Source: Terriglobia bacterium (lineage in GTDB: Bacteria; Acidobacteriota; Terriglobia; Bryobacterales; Bryobacteraceae). From it: a stretch of 64,000 nucleotides of DNA. A model generated the notes under the pieces. That model made no database searches and had not been told where the DNA came from. It saw only the letters and a list, made by a program, of their open reading frames with translations. Both the position numbers and the translations under genes were made by a program. Where the stretch lies: positions 1 to 64,000 of the forward strand of contig JAIQFI010000012.1 of NCBI GenBank assembly GCA_020073345.1, in the 5' to 3' direction. Positions 1 to 7,331 of the stretch are shown here, piece by piece. Numbering within the stretch: position 1 is the stretch's first letter; each line of letters begins with the position of its first letter.

Positions 1-572
1 GGCGCGAGCGTCGAGACCGAGCCGTCCATCAGGCCCGCCAGACCCGGCTGCACGATCTGCAACACGAATAAGCGGCGCTCCGTCGCGTCTTCGCCCTTCA
101 TGGCCTCGTCAGTCAGGATCCTCTGTTCCAGAGCATGAGCTGCCGCCGAATGCTTCTGCTCTGCTTCGGCCAGATCGCCCAGCAGCTTGCGCACCCCCGC
201 GTCGCTGACTTGTTGCATGGCACGCTCATAGAAACGCCGCGTCTCCAGCTCCATGATCTCGACCTGTTTGCGCACCGCATGAATCCCCAGAGGCCGTACC
301 AGCCACATAGGACGCCTCTGGACGAAGCCCTTCACGTCCTGGCGCCGGATCAAGGGGATGTGGTCGCCAAAGCGCTGGCGATAGATCTCGATCAAACTGG
401 CCCGGTGTTGGGATTCCTCCGCCTGCATTTCCTCGAACATCTTGGCGGAGGCAGGGTAGGTGTCGCGCAGCCCGTCGATGAAGTCCCCGTAAATCCGGCC
501 GTCCTCCTCTTCGAGCGCGATGGCCAGCGCCACGATCTCGCGCTCGGTGAGATCTTTGAAGTTTTTGGCCAT
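1..572 (-). CDS. MbfA-like ferritin/VIT1 iron exporter (3' end off the window)
   Basis: Translating the minus strand from the ATG at 572 gives an open frame of 190 codons that runs off the left edge without a stop, beginning MAKNFKDLTEREIVALAIA. The first 130 or so residues are a ferritin-like helical domain with the paired iron-ligand pattern: E21/E22 in ALEEEDGRIY, then EEMQAEESQHRASL (E-x-x-H type), and later ELETRRFY and AEAEQKHSAA. The end visible here, LAGLMDGSVSTLAP, is the start of the membrane domain of the VIT1/CCC1 family. This arrangement is that of membrane-bound ferritin A (MbfA), which exports iron from the cytoplasm under iron or peroxide stress. No good Shine-Dalgarno precedes the ATG. 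It is divergent from the permease at 716. The family call is firm; the missing membrane half is inferred. Confidence 0.85.
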   Translation of the reverse strand, partial: MAKNFKDLTEREIVALAIALEEEDGRIYGDFIDGLRDTYPASAKMFEEMQAEESQHRASLIEIYRQRFGDHIPLIRRQDVKGFVQRRPMWLVRPLGIHAVRKQVEIMELETRRFYERAMQQVSDAGVRKLLGDLAEAEQKHSAAAHALEQRILTDEAMKGEDATERRLFVLQIVQPGLAGLMDGSVSTLA

Positions 573-715
573 GTGTCTAGGCTACCGTCAGTACCAATCG
601 GTGCGCTTGCCCGTAACACTCTGACGAGCAATAGGAAATCGTGCCGATTCAAAATTTCGATATAGGCCGCTCCTGGCTTTGGTTAGAATAGATCGGAGTA
701 GAAACAAAGCCAAGG

Positions 716-2935
716 ATGTCCCCTACGAACGGTAAGTTGCCGGCCGCGACATCGAAAGTTGTTGTCGCGACGACAGTTGCCCTTTCCTTCATTAGTTTTT
801 GGCGCGGAGCCTCTATCGTCCTGAGCGATCTTGCCTCGTCGGCCTTCTATGCCGGTGGCGCGGCCGAGCAGGCCATCGGCAAGGCGGCCCCGTGGTTCGT
901 GCTGGGCGTCATGCTGTTCAGCTTCGCGGTGCGCAGCATTTACCTGGAAAGCTGCAGCATGTACGTGCGCGGCGGCGTGTACGTGGTGGTGCGCGACAGC
1001 ATGGGCCCGGTGATGGCCAAGCTGTCGGTATCCGCGCTGGTGTTCGATTACATCCTTACCGGCCCCATCAGCGGCGTCAGCGCGGGGCAATATTTGGGCG
1101 CTCTGATCAACGAGCTCAGTGCGATGACGCACCAGAGCTATCACGTTGACGTCAACCTGTTCGCGGCCGGGCTAGCTGTGCTTGTCACTGTCTATTTCTG
1201 GTGGATGAACATCAAGGGCGTACATGAATCCAGCGGCAAGGCGCTGCGGATCATGCAAATCACCAGCGTGATGGTGGCGATCCTGCTGGTCTGGTGTGTG
1301 ATCAGCATGGCGCTCCAGAACAAGTGGAGGCTTCCGCCGGCCCCGGTTCCCTCCAACCTGATGTTCTCCGACGACGCCCAGGGCTGGCTCAAGGGCACGT
1401 TCTGGCTGCAGTTTCCAGTGGTGGTGATCATCATCGCCTTCGGGCACTCCCTGCTCTCCATGAGCGGGTTCGAGACGCTGGCGCAGGTATACCGTGAAAT
1501 CGCGTCACCCAAGCTGAAGAACCTCAAGATCGCCGCCAATATCGTCTGCGTTTATGCCTTGGTCGGGACCGGAGTCGTCACACTGTTCGCCGCCATGATC
1601 ATTCCCGACGGCGAGCGGCCCAAATACTTCGCCAACCTGATCGGCGGCTTGGCGATGAATTTGAGCGGCCCCTATCCCTTACGGCTGGCGTTCCACATCT
1701 TCGTGGTCTTCGTAGGCGGACTGATTCTTTCGGGTGCGATCAACACGTCCATCATCGGAGCCAACGGCGTGCTCAACCGGGTGGCCGAGGACGGCGTTCT
1801 GGTGCCCTGGTTTCGCCACCCGCAGCGAAGATACGGCACCACCCATAACATCATCAACCTGATTACGATTCTCCAGCTCGCCACCATCTTCTACAGCCGC
1901 GGCGATATGACGATCCTGGCGGAGGCCTACGCGTTTGGCGTAGTGTGGAGCTTCTTCTTCAAAGCCCTGGGCGTGACGGCACTGCGCTTCCAGCGGCACG
2001 ATCAGGAGTACAAGACACCCCTCAACCTTCGCGTAGGAGGTTGGGAGATTCCCGTCGGCCTGATCATCACTACCGGGATCCTGGGGGCCGTGGCGGTCGC
2101 CAACTTGTTCACCAAACAGGTGGCCACGAAGTACGGCATCGCCTTCACTTTGGGATTGTTCCTGACCTTCACGATTTCCGAGAAGATCAACCACCGGCGT
2201 GCGAAGCAGGAAAAGAAGGGCCTGGAACAATTCAACCTGGATCACCAACAGGAGGTCACCTCCTCGCATCTGGAAGCGCGGCCCGGTTGCGTGCTGGTCG
2301 CGGTGCGCGATTACCGGCGGATGGAACATCTGCGCCAGGTGCTGGGCAAGACGAACCTGCGGCGGCACGACATCGTGGTGATGAGCGTTCGCACGCTTTC
2401 CACCGGCGCGGGCGAGTACGAACTCACCGAAAGCCAGATCTTCAGCGACTACGAAAAAGAACTATTCAGCCACGTGGTGGAGCTGGCCGAAAAAGAAGGT
2501 AAGCACGTGGAGCTGCTGGTGGTTCCGGCCGTCGATCCGTTCGAGGCCCTGGTCCAGACAGCCAGCAGCCTGCAGGCTTCGCGGCTGGTGACTGGCGTCA
2601 GCGCGCGCATGACTTCCGAGGAGCTGGCCCATCGGATCGGCCGGGCATGGGAGCAACTGCCCCCGCCCCGCCATCCGTTTTCACTCGAAGTGATCAGCCC
2701 GGATCGCGAATCCGCTTTCGTCAACCTTGGCCCGCATCCGCCACGCCTCTGGCCGGAGGATCTAGACCGGCTGCACGACCTGTGGTTGGAACTGAGCGCG
2801 TCGGATCATATCGGCGCGAAGCTGCACCATCGCGATGTGATCGGCGTGGCGCTGCGCCGTCTGCAGCAGGATCTGTGCGGGGAAGAGCGCGCGAAGGTCC
2901 TGAGGGATCTGGAAAAAGAGCTGCGGAAAAACTAG
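716..2935 (+). CDS. APC-family amino acid permease with C-terminal Usp-like domain
   Basis: A 739-residue integral membrane protein. Residues about 15-500 contain roughly twelve hydrophobic segments with the look of the amino acid-polyamine-organocation superfamily, for example the first helix with SFISFWRGASIVLSDLASSA and the GGVYVVVRDSMG stretch. From about residue 520 a soluble domain follows (GCVLVAVRDYRRMEHL ... LLVVPAVDPFEALVQTASSL ... LVTGVSARMTSEELAHRIG), resembling universal stress protein-type nucleotide-binding domains found fused to some APC transporters. The start ATG has a weak AAGG just upstream, and a TAGAAT at 684-689 could be the -10 box. Its stop codon overlaps the stop of the convergent gene on the other strand by 4 bases. 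Substrate cannot be told from sequence. Confidence 0.85.
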   Translation: MSPTNGKLPAATSKVVVATTVALSFISFWRGASIVLSDLASSAFYAGGAAEQAIGKAAPWFVLGVMLFSFAVRSIYLESCSMYVRGGVYVVVRDSMGPVMAKLSVSALVFDYILTGPISGVSAGQYLGALINELSAMTHQSYHVDVNLFAAGLAVLVTVYFWWMNIKGVHESSGKALRIMQITSVMVAILLVWCVISMALQNKWRLPPAPVPSNLMFSDDAQGWLKGTFWLQFPVVVIIIAFGHSLLSMSGFETLAQVYREIASPKLKNLKIAANIVCVYALVGTGVVTLFAAMIIPDGERPKYFANLIGGLAMNLSGPYPLRLAFHIFVVFVGGLILSGAINTSIIGANGVLNRVAEDGVLVPWFRHPQRRYGTTHNIINLITILQLATIFYSRGDMTILAEAYAFGVVWSFFFKALGVTALRFQRHDQEYKTPLNLRVGGWEIPVGLIITTGILGAVAVANLFTKQVATKYGIAFTLGLFLTFTISEKINHRRAKQEKKGLEQFNLDHQQEVTSSHLEARPGCVLVAVRDYRRMEHLRQVLGKTNLRRHDIVVMSVRTLSTGAGEYELTESQIFSDYEKELFSHVVELAEKEGKHVELLVVPAVDPFEALVQTASSLQASRLVTGVSARMTSEELAHRIGRAWEQLPPPRHPFSLEVISPDRESAFVNLGPHPPRLWPEDLDRLHDLWLELSASDHIGAKLHHRDVIGVALRRLQQDLCGEERAKVLRDLEKELRKN

Positions 2936-3219
2936 GCCTTGCCGGGCTTCTTGGCGGCCTTCTTCGGTTCCACGGCCTCAGGATCCTCCGCCGCCGCGGC
3001 TGGAGCCACGCCCGACAGGACTGCGTTAAACAGCTCGGCTTTCTTCAGATCCTTCTTGGAAGGCGGAGCCTGTTCGTTGCGGTAATCGTGATCGCTGTAA
3101 CAGGTGCGGCAGCGCACCTTGGCAGCCGCGCCGTTCAGGAGCGAAACGACGGAATGGTTAGTCAGGCGCCGGCATTTGACACAAAAATCGTCGATGACGT
3201 CGCCCAAACGCGCATCCAT
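2932..3219 (-). CDS. small zinc-ribbon protein with Lys/Ala/Pro tail
   Basis: The 95-residue product starting at the ATG at 3219 begins MDARLGDVIDDFCVKCRRL. It carries two CxxC pairs, C13/C16 and C37/C40 (FCVKC and VRCRTC), spaced as in a zinc ribbon, and ends in a low-complexity tail rich in Ala, Lys, Pro and Glu (EPKKAAKKPGKA). A longer reading from 3345 is possible but adds sequence running through the 13-bp palindrome at 3280-3308, so the shorter start is preferred. The tail resembles the basic tails of DNA- or RNA-binding proteins, but no function is known to me. It lies downstream of rlmB on the same strand, separated by about 100 bases that contain the palindrome. Confidence 0.72.
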   Translation of the reverse strand: MDARLGDVIDDFCVKCRRLTNHSVVSLLNGAAAKVRCRTCYSDHDYRNEQAPPSKKDLKKAELFNAVLSGVAPAAAAEDPEAVEPKKAAKKPGKA

Positions 3220-3279
3220 GGTAGCTGCCGATGAGTATATAACAGCGGCAAGGGGCCACGCCCGGCGAAGCTCATTGTT

Positions 3280-3308
3280 TGTGGGGCAGGTTTCCAACCT
3301 GCCCCACA
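3280..3308. repeat. perfect 13-bp inverted repeat, 3-base loop
   Basis: Arms at 3280-3292 (TGTGGGGCAGGTT) and 3296-3308 (AACCTGCCCCACA) are exact complements around the loop TCC. On the minus strand it lies between the stop of rlmB and the start of the zinc-ribbon gene. No T-run follows on either strand, so it is not a textbook intrinsic terminator. It could be a REP-like palindrome, an mRNA 3'-end stabiliser or a binding site. Confidence 0.8.
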
Positions 3309-3316
3309 TTACGAGT

Positions 3317-4042
3317 TCATTGTGCTTGCCGCCGGCGCCACTCAAATAGCACCACGCCCGCGGCTACGCTCACGTTCAAGGACGCAACTCCGCCCGTGGG
3401 ACCTGCCGCCATGGGAATCGAAACCAGAGCATCGCAGTGACGCGCCACGGTCTGGTGCAATCCCCGTCCCTCGCCCCCCAGGACGATCGCCGTCGGCGCA
3501 AGGAAGTCGATGCGATCGTAGGCCTGGTCGCCGCTCTCATCGAGACCGTAGATCCAGTAGGCGCGCTCTTTCAGTTCTTCGAGGGCGCGGCTGATGTTGG
3601 TGACCCGCACGACCGGAAGATAAGCCAGGGCTCCGGCGGCGGTTCGGGCAACGGTCTCCGTCAGGCCTGCGGCGCGGCGTTCCGGGATCACGATGGCTGC
3701 GGCCCCGGCCGCGTGCGCCGTGCGCACGATAGCTCCCAGGTTATGCGGATCTTCGACGCCGTCCAAGACCACGTGGAGCCCGCGGCCAGCAGTGGTTTGT
3801 TCGAGCGATGCGTAACGCTCCGCCGCGCCGAACGCCACTACTCCTTGATGCGCGGCGCTGCCCGCAGCGCGGTCTAATTGCACGCGCGGCTCGAAGCGCA
3901 CCGGGATCTTACGCTCGCGGCACAGCTCGATCAGCTCCTGAAGGCGCGGCCCCGCAGCGCCTTTGGCGACCAATACGCGGTCCAGTGGAAGTCCGGCCCG
4001 AAGTGCCTCCCGGACGGGATGGATTCCTGCGAGCGGGAACAT
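3317..4042 (-). CDS. rlmB: 23S rRNA 2'-O-methyltransferase RlmB (SpoU/TrmH family)
   Basis: A 241-residue SPOUT-class methyltransferase, close to the normal length of RlmB, which methylates the 2'-oxygen of G2251 in 23S rRNA using S-adenosylmethionine. The N-terminal substrate-binding domain starts MFPLAGIHPVREALRAG. The three SPOUT motifs are present: motif 1 DPHNLGAIVRTAHAAG with the catalytic Asn and Arg, motif 2 TAIVLGGEGRGL, and motif 3 GGVASLNVSVAAGVVLF. The gene starts 18 bases from the divergent MerR-type gene. The family is certain; RlmB rather than another TrmH-like rRNA or tRNA enzyme is likely from length and the N-terminal GxHPVxEAL pattern. Confidence 0.88.
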   Translation of the reverse strand: MFPLAGIHPVREALRAGLPLDRVLVAKGAAGPRLQELIELCRERKIPVRFEPRVQLDRAAGSAAHQGVVAFGAAERYASLEQTTAGRGLHVVLDGVEDPHNLGAIVRTAHAAGAAAIVIPERRAAGLTETVARTAAGALAYLPVVRVTNISRALEELKERAYWIYGLDESGDQAYDRIDFLAPTAIVLGGEGRGLHQTVARHCDALVSIPMAAGPTGGVASLNVSVAAGVVLFEWRRRQAQ

Positions 4043-4048
4043 TAGAAT
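4043..4048 (+). promoter_or_regulatory. candidate -10 box for the MerR-type gene
   Basis: TAGAAT sits 12 bases before the ATG at 4061, in the 18-base gap between divergent genes. No Shine-Dalgarno is visible, so the transcript would have a leader of about 6 bases. No good -35 box was found. Confidence 0.35.
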
Positions 4049-4060
4049 AAGGGTACTCTC

Positions 4061-4507
4061 ATGAGCGAGCCAAAGATCGCGCCGATCACCATCACTCCGG
4101 AAGAGATTCCCGACAAATTATATTTTCGTATCGGGGAGGTGGCGCGTCTTGCCGGCATCAAACCGTATGTGCTGCGCTTCTGGGAAACTGAGTTCCCGGC
4201 GCTCGATCCGAAAAAATCGGGAACCGGGCACCGTCTTTACCGCCGTAAAGAAGTGCAGCTGGTGCTCGAGATCAAGCGCCTGCTGTATGAAAAGCGCTAC
4301 ACGATCGAGGGTGCTCGAAAGTTTCTGGATGGCCGGTCTAAGAGTGGCGACGCCGCCGCGCCGGTGCCGGCGGGCGTGCCGAAGAGATCTTCCGGCAAGC
4401 GAGCCTTGCCGGTCAAGCAGACCCAAACGGGGTTTTTCGACGTTCCGTCACCCTTGCTCGATACCGTACGCAACGAGCTGCGCGAAATCGCCGATCTACT
4501 CAAGTAA
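4061..4507 (+). CDS. MerR-family transcriptional regulator
   Basis: A 148-residue protein with a MerR winged helix-turn-helix at about residues 20-90: LYFRIGEVARLAGIKPYVLR followed by FWETEFPALDPKKSGTGHRL and YRRKEVQLVLEIKRLLYEK. Such a short MerR protein without an obvious C-terminal metal- or ligand-binding domain is common in Acidobacteria and Deltaproteobacteria next to housekeeping genes. The C-terminal 50 residues are basic and Pro/Ser rich, ending in a short helical segment (LLDTVRNELREIADLLK). It is divergent from rlmB. Regulated genes are unknown. Confidence 0.85.
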   Translation: MSEPKIAPITITPEEIPDKLYFRIGEVARLAGIKPYVLRFWETEFPALDPKKSGTGHRLYRRKEVQLVLEIKRLLYEKRYTIEGARKFLDGRSKSGDAAAPVPAGVPKRSSGKRALPVKQTQTGFFDVPSPLLDTVRNELREIADLLK

Positions 4508-4576
4508 AGCGCACAGCGCAGGGTGCGTCCAATTGGTTTATAAGAAGCCGCCCCGCTGCATTGTGCGCGATCCGGT

Positions 4577-5978
4577 CTAGCGTGACGCGCTGCCGAATCC
4601 GGCGGTGAAGTGGAACGCGCTGCCCCGTCCCTGCTGGCTCTCGACCCAAAGCCGGCCACCCATCAGCTTGACCAGATTGGTGCAAATAGCCAGTCCAAGG
4701 CCGGTGCCGCCGTGACGTCGCGTGCTCGATCCGTCGGCCTGGACGAACGCATCAAAGACGCTAGACAGTTTCTCCGAGGGGATTCCGATTCCGGTGTCAG
4801 CGACGCAAACATGCAGCAACACCTGCGACCCTTCCGCTGATTCCGGCCGAACGCTGACGGTCACTCCGCCCTGATCCGTGAATTTGATCGCGTTGCCGAT
4901 CAAGTTGATCAGCACCTGGCTGAATGCCCGGGGATCCCCTAGAAGCATGGCCGGCACGTTCGACTCGATCTCGTAGCGCAGCTCGAGACCTTTTTTTTTG
5001 GCTCGCCAGGAACGACAGGGACTTGGCCGTCTCCCGCAAGACCTGCTCGGGATTAAATTCGATCCGGTTAAGGGTGACTTTGAGGGCGTCCAGTTTGGAG
5101 AAGTCCAGCACGTCATTGATGATTTTGAGCAGCTCATTGGCGGAGGCCTTGGCAATGCTCAGGAATTCTCGCTGCTCGGAGTTCAGCTCCGTGTCCAGGA
5201 CCGCCTCGGTCATGCCGATGATGCCGTTGAGGGGCGTCCGGAGCTCGTGACTCATGTTCGCGAGGAACTCGCCTTTCAGCCGCGCTACCTCCTCCGCTTT
5301 TTCCTTGGCGGCCCGCAATGCTTCGTTGGCCGCCTGCAGCTCGGCAGTCCTTCTGTCCACTTCGGCTTCCAAGTGCGCCCGTTGCCGCACCGACTCCTGA
5401 TCACGCTCCGCCAAACGGGCGTTTTCGTCTTCCAGCAGGATCTTCCCCAGCGCGCTGGCGGTCTGCTCGCCAATAAACACTACGGCGGCGATCTCGTCAG
5501 CGCTGTGCTCATGTGGATCCCGGTGGTGCACGTTGATGACGCCGATGGCCTTGCCCCGGGTCACCACGGGAACCGAGAGGAACGCCTCGTAAGTGTCCTC
5601 CGCCAGACCGGAAACGGGTTTGAATCGCGAATCTCCAGACGCCTTCGAGGCCAGCGCGACGGGCGATTGGTGCTGGGCCACCCATCCGGTGACTCCTTCT
5701 CCTAACTGCATCCTCAGGTTGCCCAGGCGCGGGTGCGGCACTTGGGAGGCGCGCAGCACGAAATCGCCCGTCGCCGATTCCAGCAGGTATACGATGCAGG
5801 CATCGCAGGCGCACACTTGCGCGGTCAGCATCACGATCTGACCCAGCATTTCGTCCACGGACAGATCGGAGTTGACGATCCGGCTAACCCGACGCAGTAG
5901 AGAGACATCAGTGCTGCCGGGCTGCGTGTCCTCCGAGCGCATAATACGAGCGTAAGACCGGGGATGCCCGTGATCCAA
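4577..5978 (-). pseudogene. GAF-domain sensor histidine kinase interrupted by a one-base frameshift
   Basis: Two overlapping minus-strand frames together make one kinase. The upstream frame (from 5978, or better from the ATG at 5942) encodes a GAF domain (about residues 30-190), a coiled coil and the HisKA phosphoacceptor box FLANMSHELRTPLNGIIG. It leaves frame at a run of nine T on the plus strand (4991-4999). The second frame continues with KKGLELRYEIESN, the N box NLIGNAIKFTDQGG, DTGIGIP and GGTGLGLAI and stops at 4577. Eight A on the coding strand would give SQKKGLELR and restore one protein of about 465 residues. So this is either a homopolymer sequencing error, a recent mutation, or slippage on poly-A. 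There is no receiver or membrane segment, so the intact kinase would be cytoplasmic. It is divergent from galU. Confidence 0.85.
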
Positions 5979-6034
5979 TCAAAACTTTCTATAAAGTCAA
6001 TTCATCGCCGTGCCGAACACTAAGCGGCAACCGG

Positions 6035-6040
6035 TAGAAT
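6035..6040 (+). promoter_or_regulatory. candidate -10 box for galU
   Basis: TAGAAT lies 9 bases upstream of the galU ATG at 6050, so transcription would begin within about 2-3 bases of the start codon. No Shine-Dalgarno is visible. No convincing -35 box was found. Confidence 0.35.
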
Positions 6041-6049
6041 AAGTAGCTG

Positions 6050-6931
6050 ATGAACGCTAAGGTTCGCAAAGCCGTCTTCCCGGCCGCTGGGCTGGGTACC
6101 CGGTTTCTTCCAGCCACCAAAGCCCAGCCTAAAGAAATGCTTCCCCTGGTGGATAAGCCCCTGATCCAATACGGAGTCGAGGAAGCCATTCATTCCGGAA
6201 TCCAGAACATCATCATCGTCACCGGCCGGGGGAAAACCGCGATCGAAGACCACTTCGATGTCAGTTTCGAGCTGGAGCACTTACTGGAGACCCGGAACAA
6301 GAAGGATCTGCTGGCCACCGTGCGAGCCGTCTCGGACATCAATGTCTCCTACGTGCGGCAAAAAGAAGCGCTCGGCCTCGGGCATGCAGTTCTGAGAGCG
6401 CGCGAGCTGGTGGGCGACGAACCGTTCGCCGTGATCCTTTCCGACGACGTGATCGACGCTGAGGTTCCCGCCTTACGACAGTTACTGGATGTGTACGAGT
6501 TCTACGGTGCTCCCGTGCTCGCCCTCATGGAAGTTCCCCGCGAGAATATCTCGGCCTACGGCGTGGTGGACGCCGAACCGGTGGGCCACAACGGCGGCCG
6601 TGACCGCCTCTACCGGATTCGCAACCTGGTGGAGAAGCCCAAGCCCCAGGACGCTCCTTCGAATCTGGCCATCATCGGGCGCTACGTGCTCACGCCGGAA
6701 GTATTTCATTCTCTAGAGACCATCGAGCCGGGCAGCGGCGGAGAGATCCAACTCACCGACGGCCTGAAGCACGCTCTCCGTAGCCGCCCGATCTACGGCT
6801 ATCGTTTCGAGGGCACGCGCTATGACGCGGGCGACAAGCTCGGCTTCCTCAAGGCGACCGTGGAATTCGCGCTGAAGCGTCACGATCTGGGAGAGCAGTT
6901 CCGCGCCTACCTGAAATCGCTGCAGCTATAG
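6050..6931 (+). CDS. galU: UTP--glucose-1-phosphate uridylyltransferase
   Basis: A 293-residue nucleotidyltransferase that makes UDP-glucose from UTP and glucose 1-phosphate for cell-surface polysaccharides. It carries the full bacterial GalU signature: FPAAGLGTRFLPATKAQPKE followed by MLPLVDKPLIQYGVEEA, the LGLGHAVLRA segment, the metal-binding LSDDVID, ISAYGVVD, EKPKP and GEIQLTDGL. Length matches the family. It is divergent from the frameshifted kinase, and there is no co-directional partner; the intrinsic terminator at 7008-7042 belongs to the opposite strand. Confidence 0.95.
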   Translation: MNAKVRKAVFPAAGLGTRFLPATKAQPKEMLPLVDKPLIQYGVEEAIHSGIQNIIIVTGRGKTAIEDHFDVSFELEHLLETRNKKDLLATVRAVSDINVSYVRQKEALGLGHAVLRARELVGDEPFAVILSDDVIDAEVPALRQLLDVYEFYGAPVLALMEVPRENISAYGVVDAEPVGHNGGRDRLYRIRNLVEKPKPQDAPSNLAIIGRYVLTPEVFHSLETIEPGSGGEIQLTDGLKHALRSRPIYGYRFEGTRYDAGDKLGFLKATVEFALKRHDLGEQFRAYLKSLQL

Positions 6932-7007
6932 CGGGTGCTCCGAAGTGCGGAAGAGCCCGGTTAAACGGTGTCGCAGAGCAGTTAAACGGTCTCCAAAAAA
7001 CAGCCCG

Positions 7008-7042
7008 CCAAAAACAAAACCGGCCCCGATTTCTCGGGGCCG
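7008..7042 (-). terminator. intrinsic terminator of the small-peptide transcription unit
   Basis: A perfect 9-bp GC-rich stem (CGGCCCCGA 7021-7029 and TCGGGGCCG 7034-7042) with the loop TTTC. On the minus strand it is followed by GGTTTTGTTTTTGG, so it terminates transcripts coming from the 21-codon gene at 7142-7077. On the plus strand no T-run follows. Confidence 0.88.
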
Positions 7043-7076
7043 ATTGGTTGAACTCGAACTAACGAGCAGCTTTTGG

Positions 7077-7142
7077 CTACTTCTTTTTCTTCGGAGCAGC
7101 CTTCTTCTTCGCAGCCGCTTTCTTCTTCGTTGCGTTCTTCAT
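7077..7142 (-). CDS. 21-residue Lys/Ala-rich small protein
   Basis: A complete mini-gene: ATG at 7142, 21 codons, TAG at 7079-7077. The product is MKNATKKKAAAKK followed by KAAPKKKK: eleven Lys, six Ala and one Pro, resembling a fragment of a histone H1 or AlgP-like tail. A Shine-Dalgarno (GGGAG within AAAGGGAGA) lies 9 bases upstream. A sigma-70-like promoter (7207-7235), a leader hairpin (7171-7195) and an intrinsic terminator (7008-7042) frame it, so the transcript would be about 190-200 nucleotides. It may be a nucleic-acid-binding peptide, or the RNA itself may be the active product with or without the peptide. The reading frame is clear; translation and function are inference. Confidence 0.6.
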   Translation of the reverse strand: MKNATKKKAAAKKKAAPKKKK

Positions 7143-7170
7143 CGAGTGATTCTCCCTTTACATCAGATTA

Positions 7171-7195
7171 CGCGCTACTCTTCCAAGAGAGCGCG
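7171..7195 (-). repeat. leader hairpin of the small-peptide transcript
   Basis: The arms CGCGCT-A-CTCTT (7171-7182) and AAGAGAGCGCG (7185-7195) pair over 11 bp with a single bulge. The hairpin begins about 5 bases after the predicted transcription start and ends about 28 bases before the start codon, so it would form the very 5' end of the RNA. It could stabilise the RNA or bind a regulator. Confidence 0.7.
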
Positions 7196-7206
7196 GTAGT
7201 GTCCCC

Positions 7207-7235
7207 TTTATAAGGTGGAATCCATGGAAAGTCAA
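7207..7235 (-). promoter_or_regulatory. sigma-70-type promoter TTGACT-17-TATAAA for the small-peptide gene
   Basis: Read on the minus strand, TTGACT (7235-7230) and TATAAA (7212-7207) are separated by exactly 17 bases. Predicted transcription start is near 7200, just before the leader hairpin. This is the best -35/-10 match seen in the window. It lies within the longest possible 5' extension of rlpA, which argues for the shorter rlpA start. Confidence 0.7.
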
Positions 7236-7331
7236 GAAAAAAATGAACCGCACGGGAAGGGCGCGGACGGATACCGACTCGCTGTTCAGGGGACTGGAAT
7301 CGATAAAACGAGGTCGAGTAGAATTGTTTCA

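Noticed and set aside
135-665. Open frame of 176 codons on the plus strand at the left edge
   Set aside because: It lies antisense to the ferritin/VIT1 gene, whose minus-strand frame has clear family motifs, and it has no recognisable domain.
6945-7199. 84-codon plus-strand frame between galU and rlpA
   Set aside because: It runs through the terminator hairpin and across the small-peptide gene in antisense and has no domain; its Lys/Leu stretches are the reverse reading of the Lys-rich peptide.
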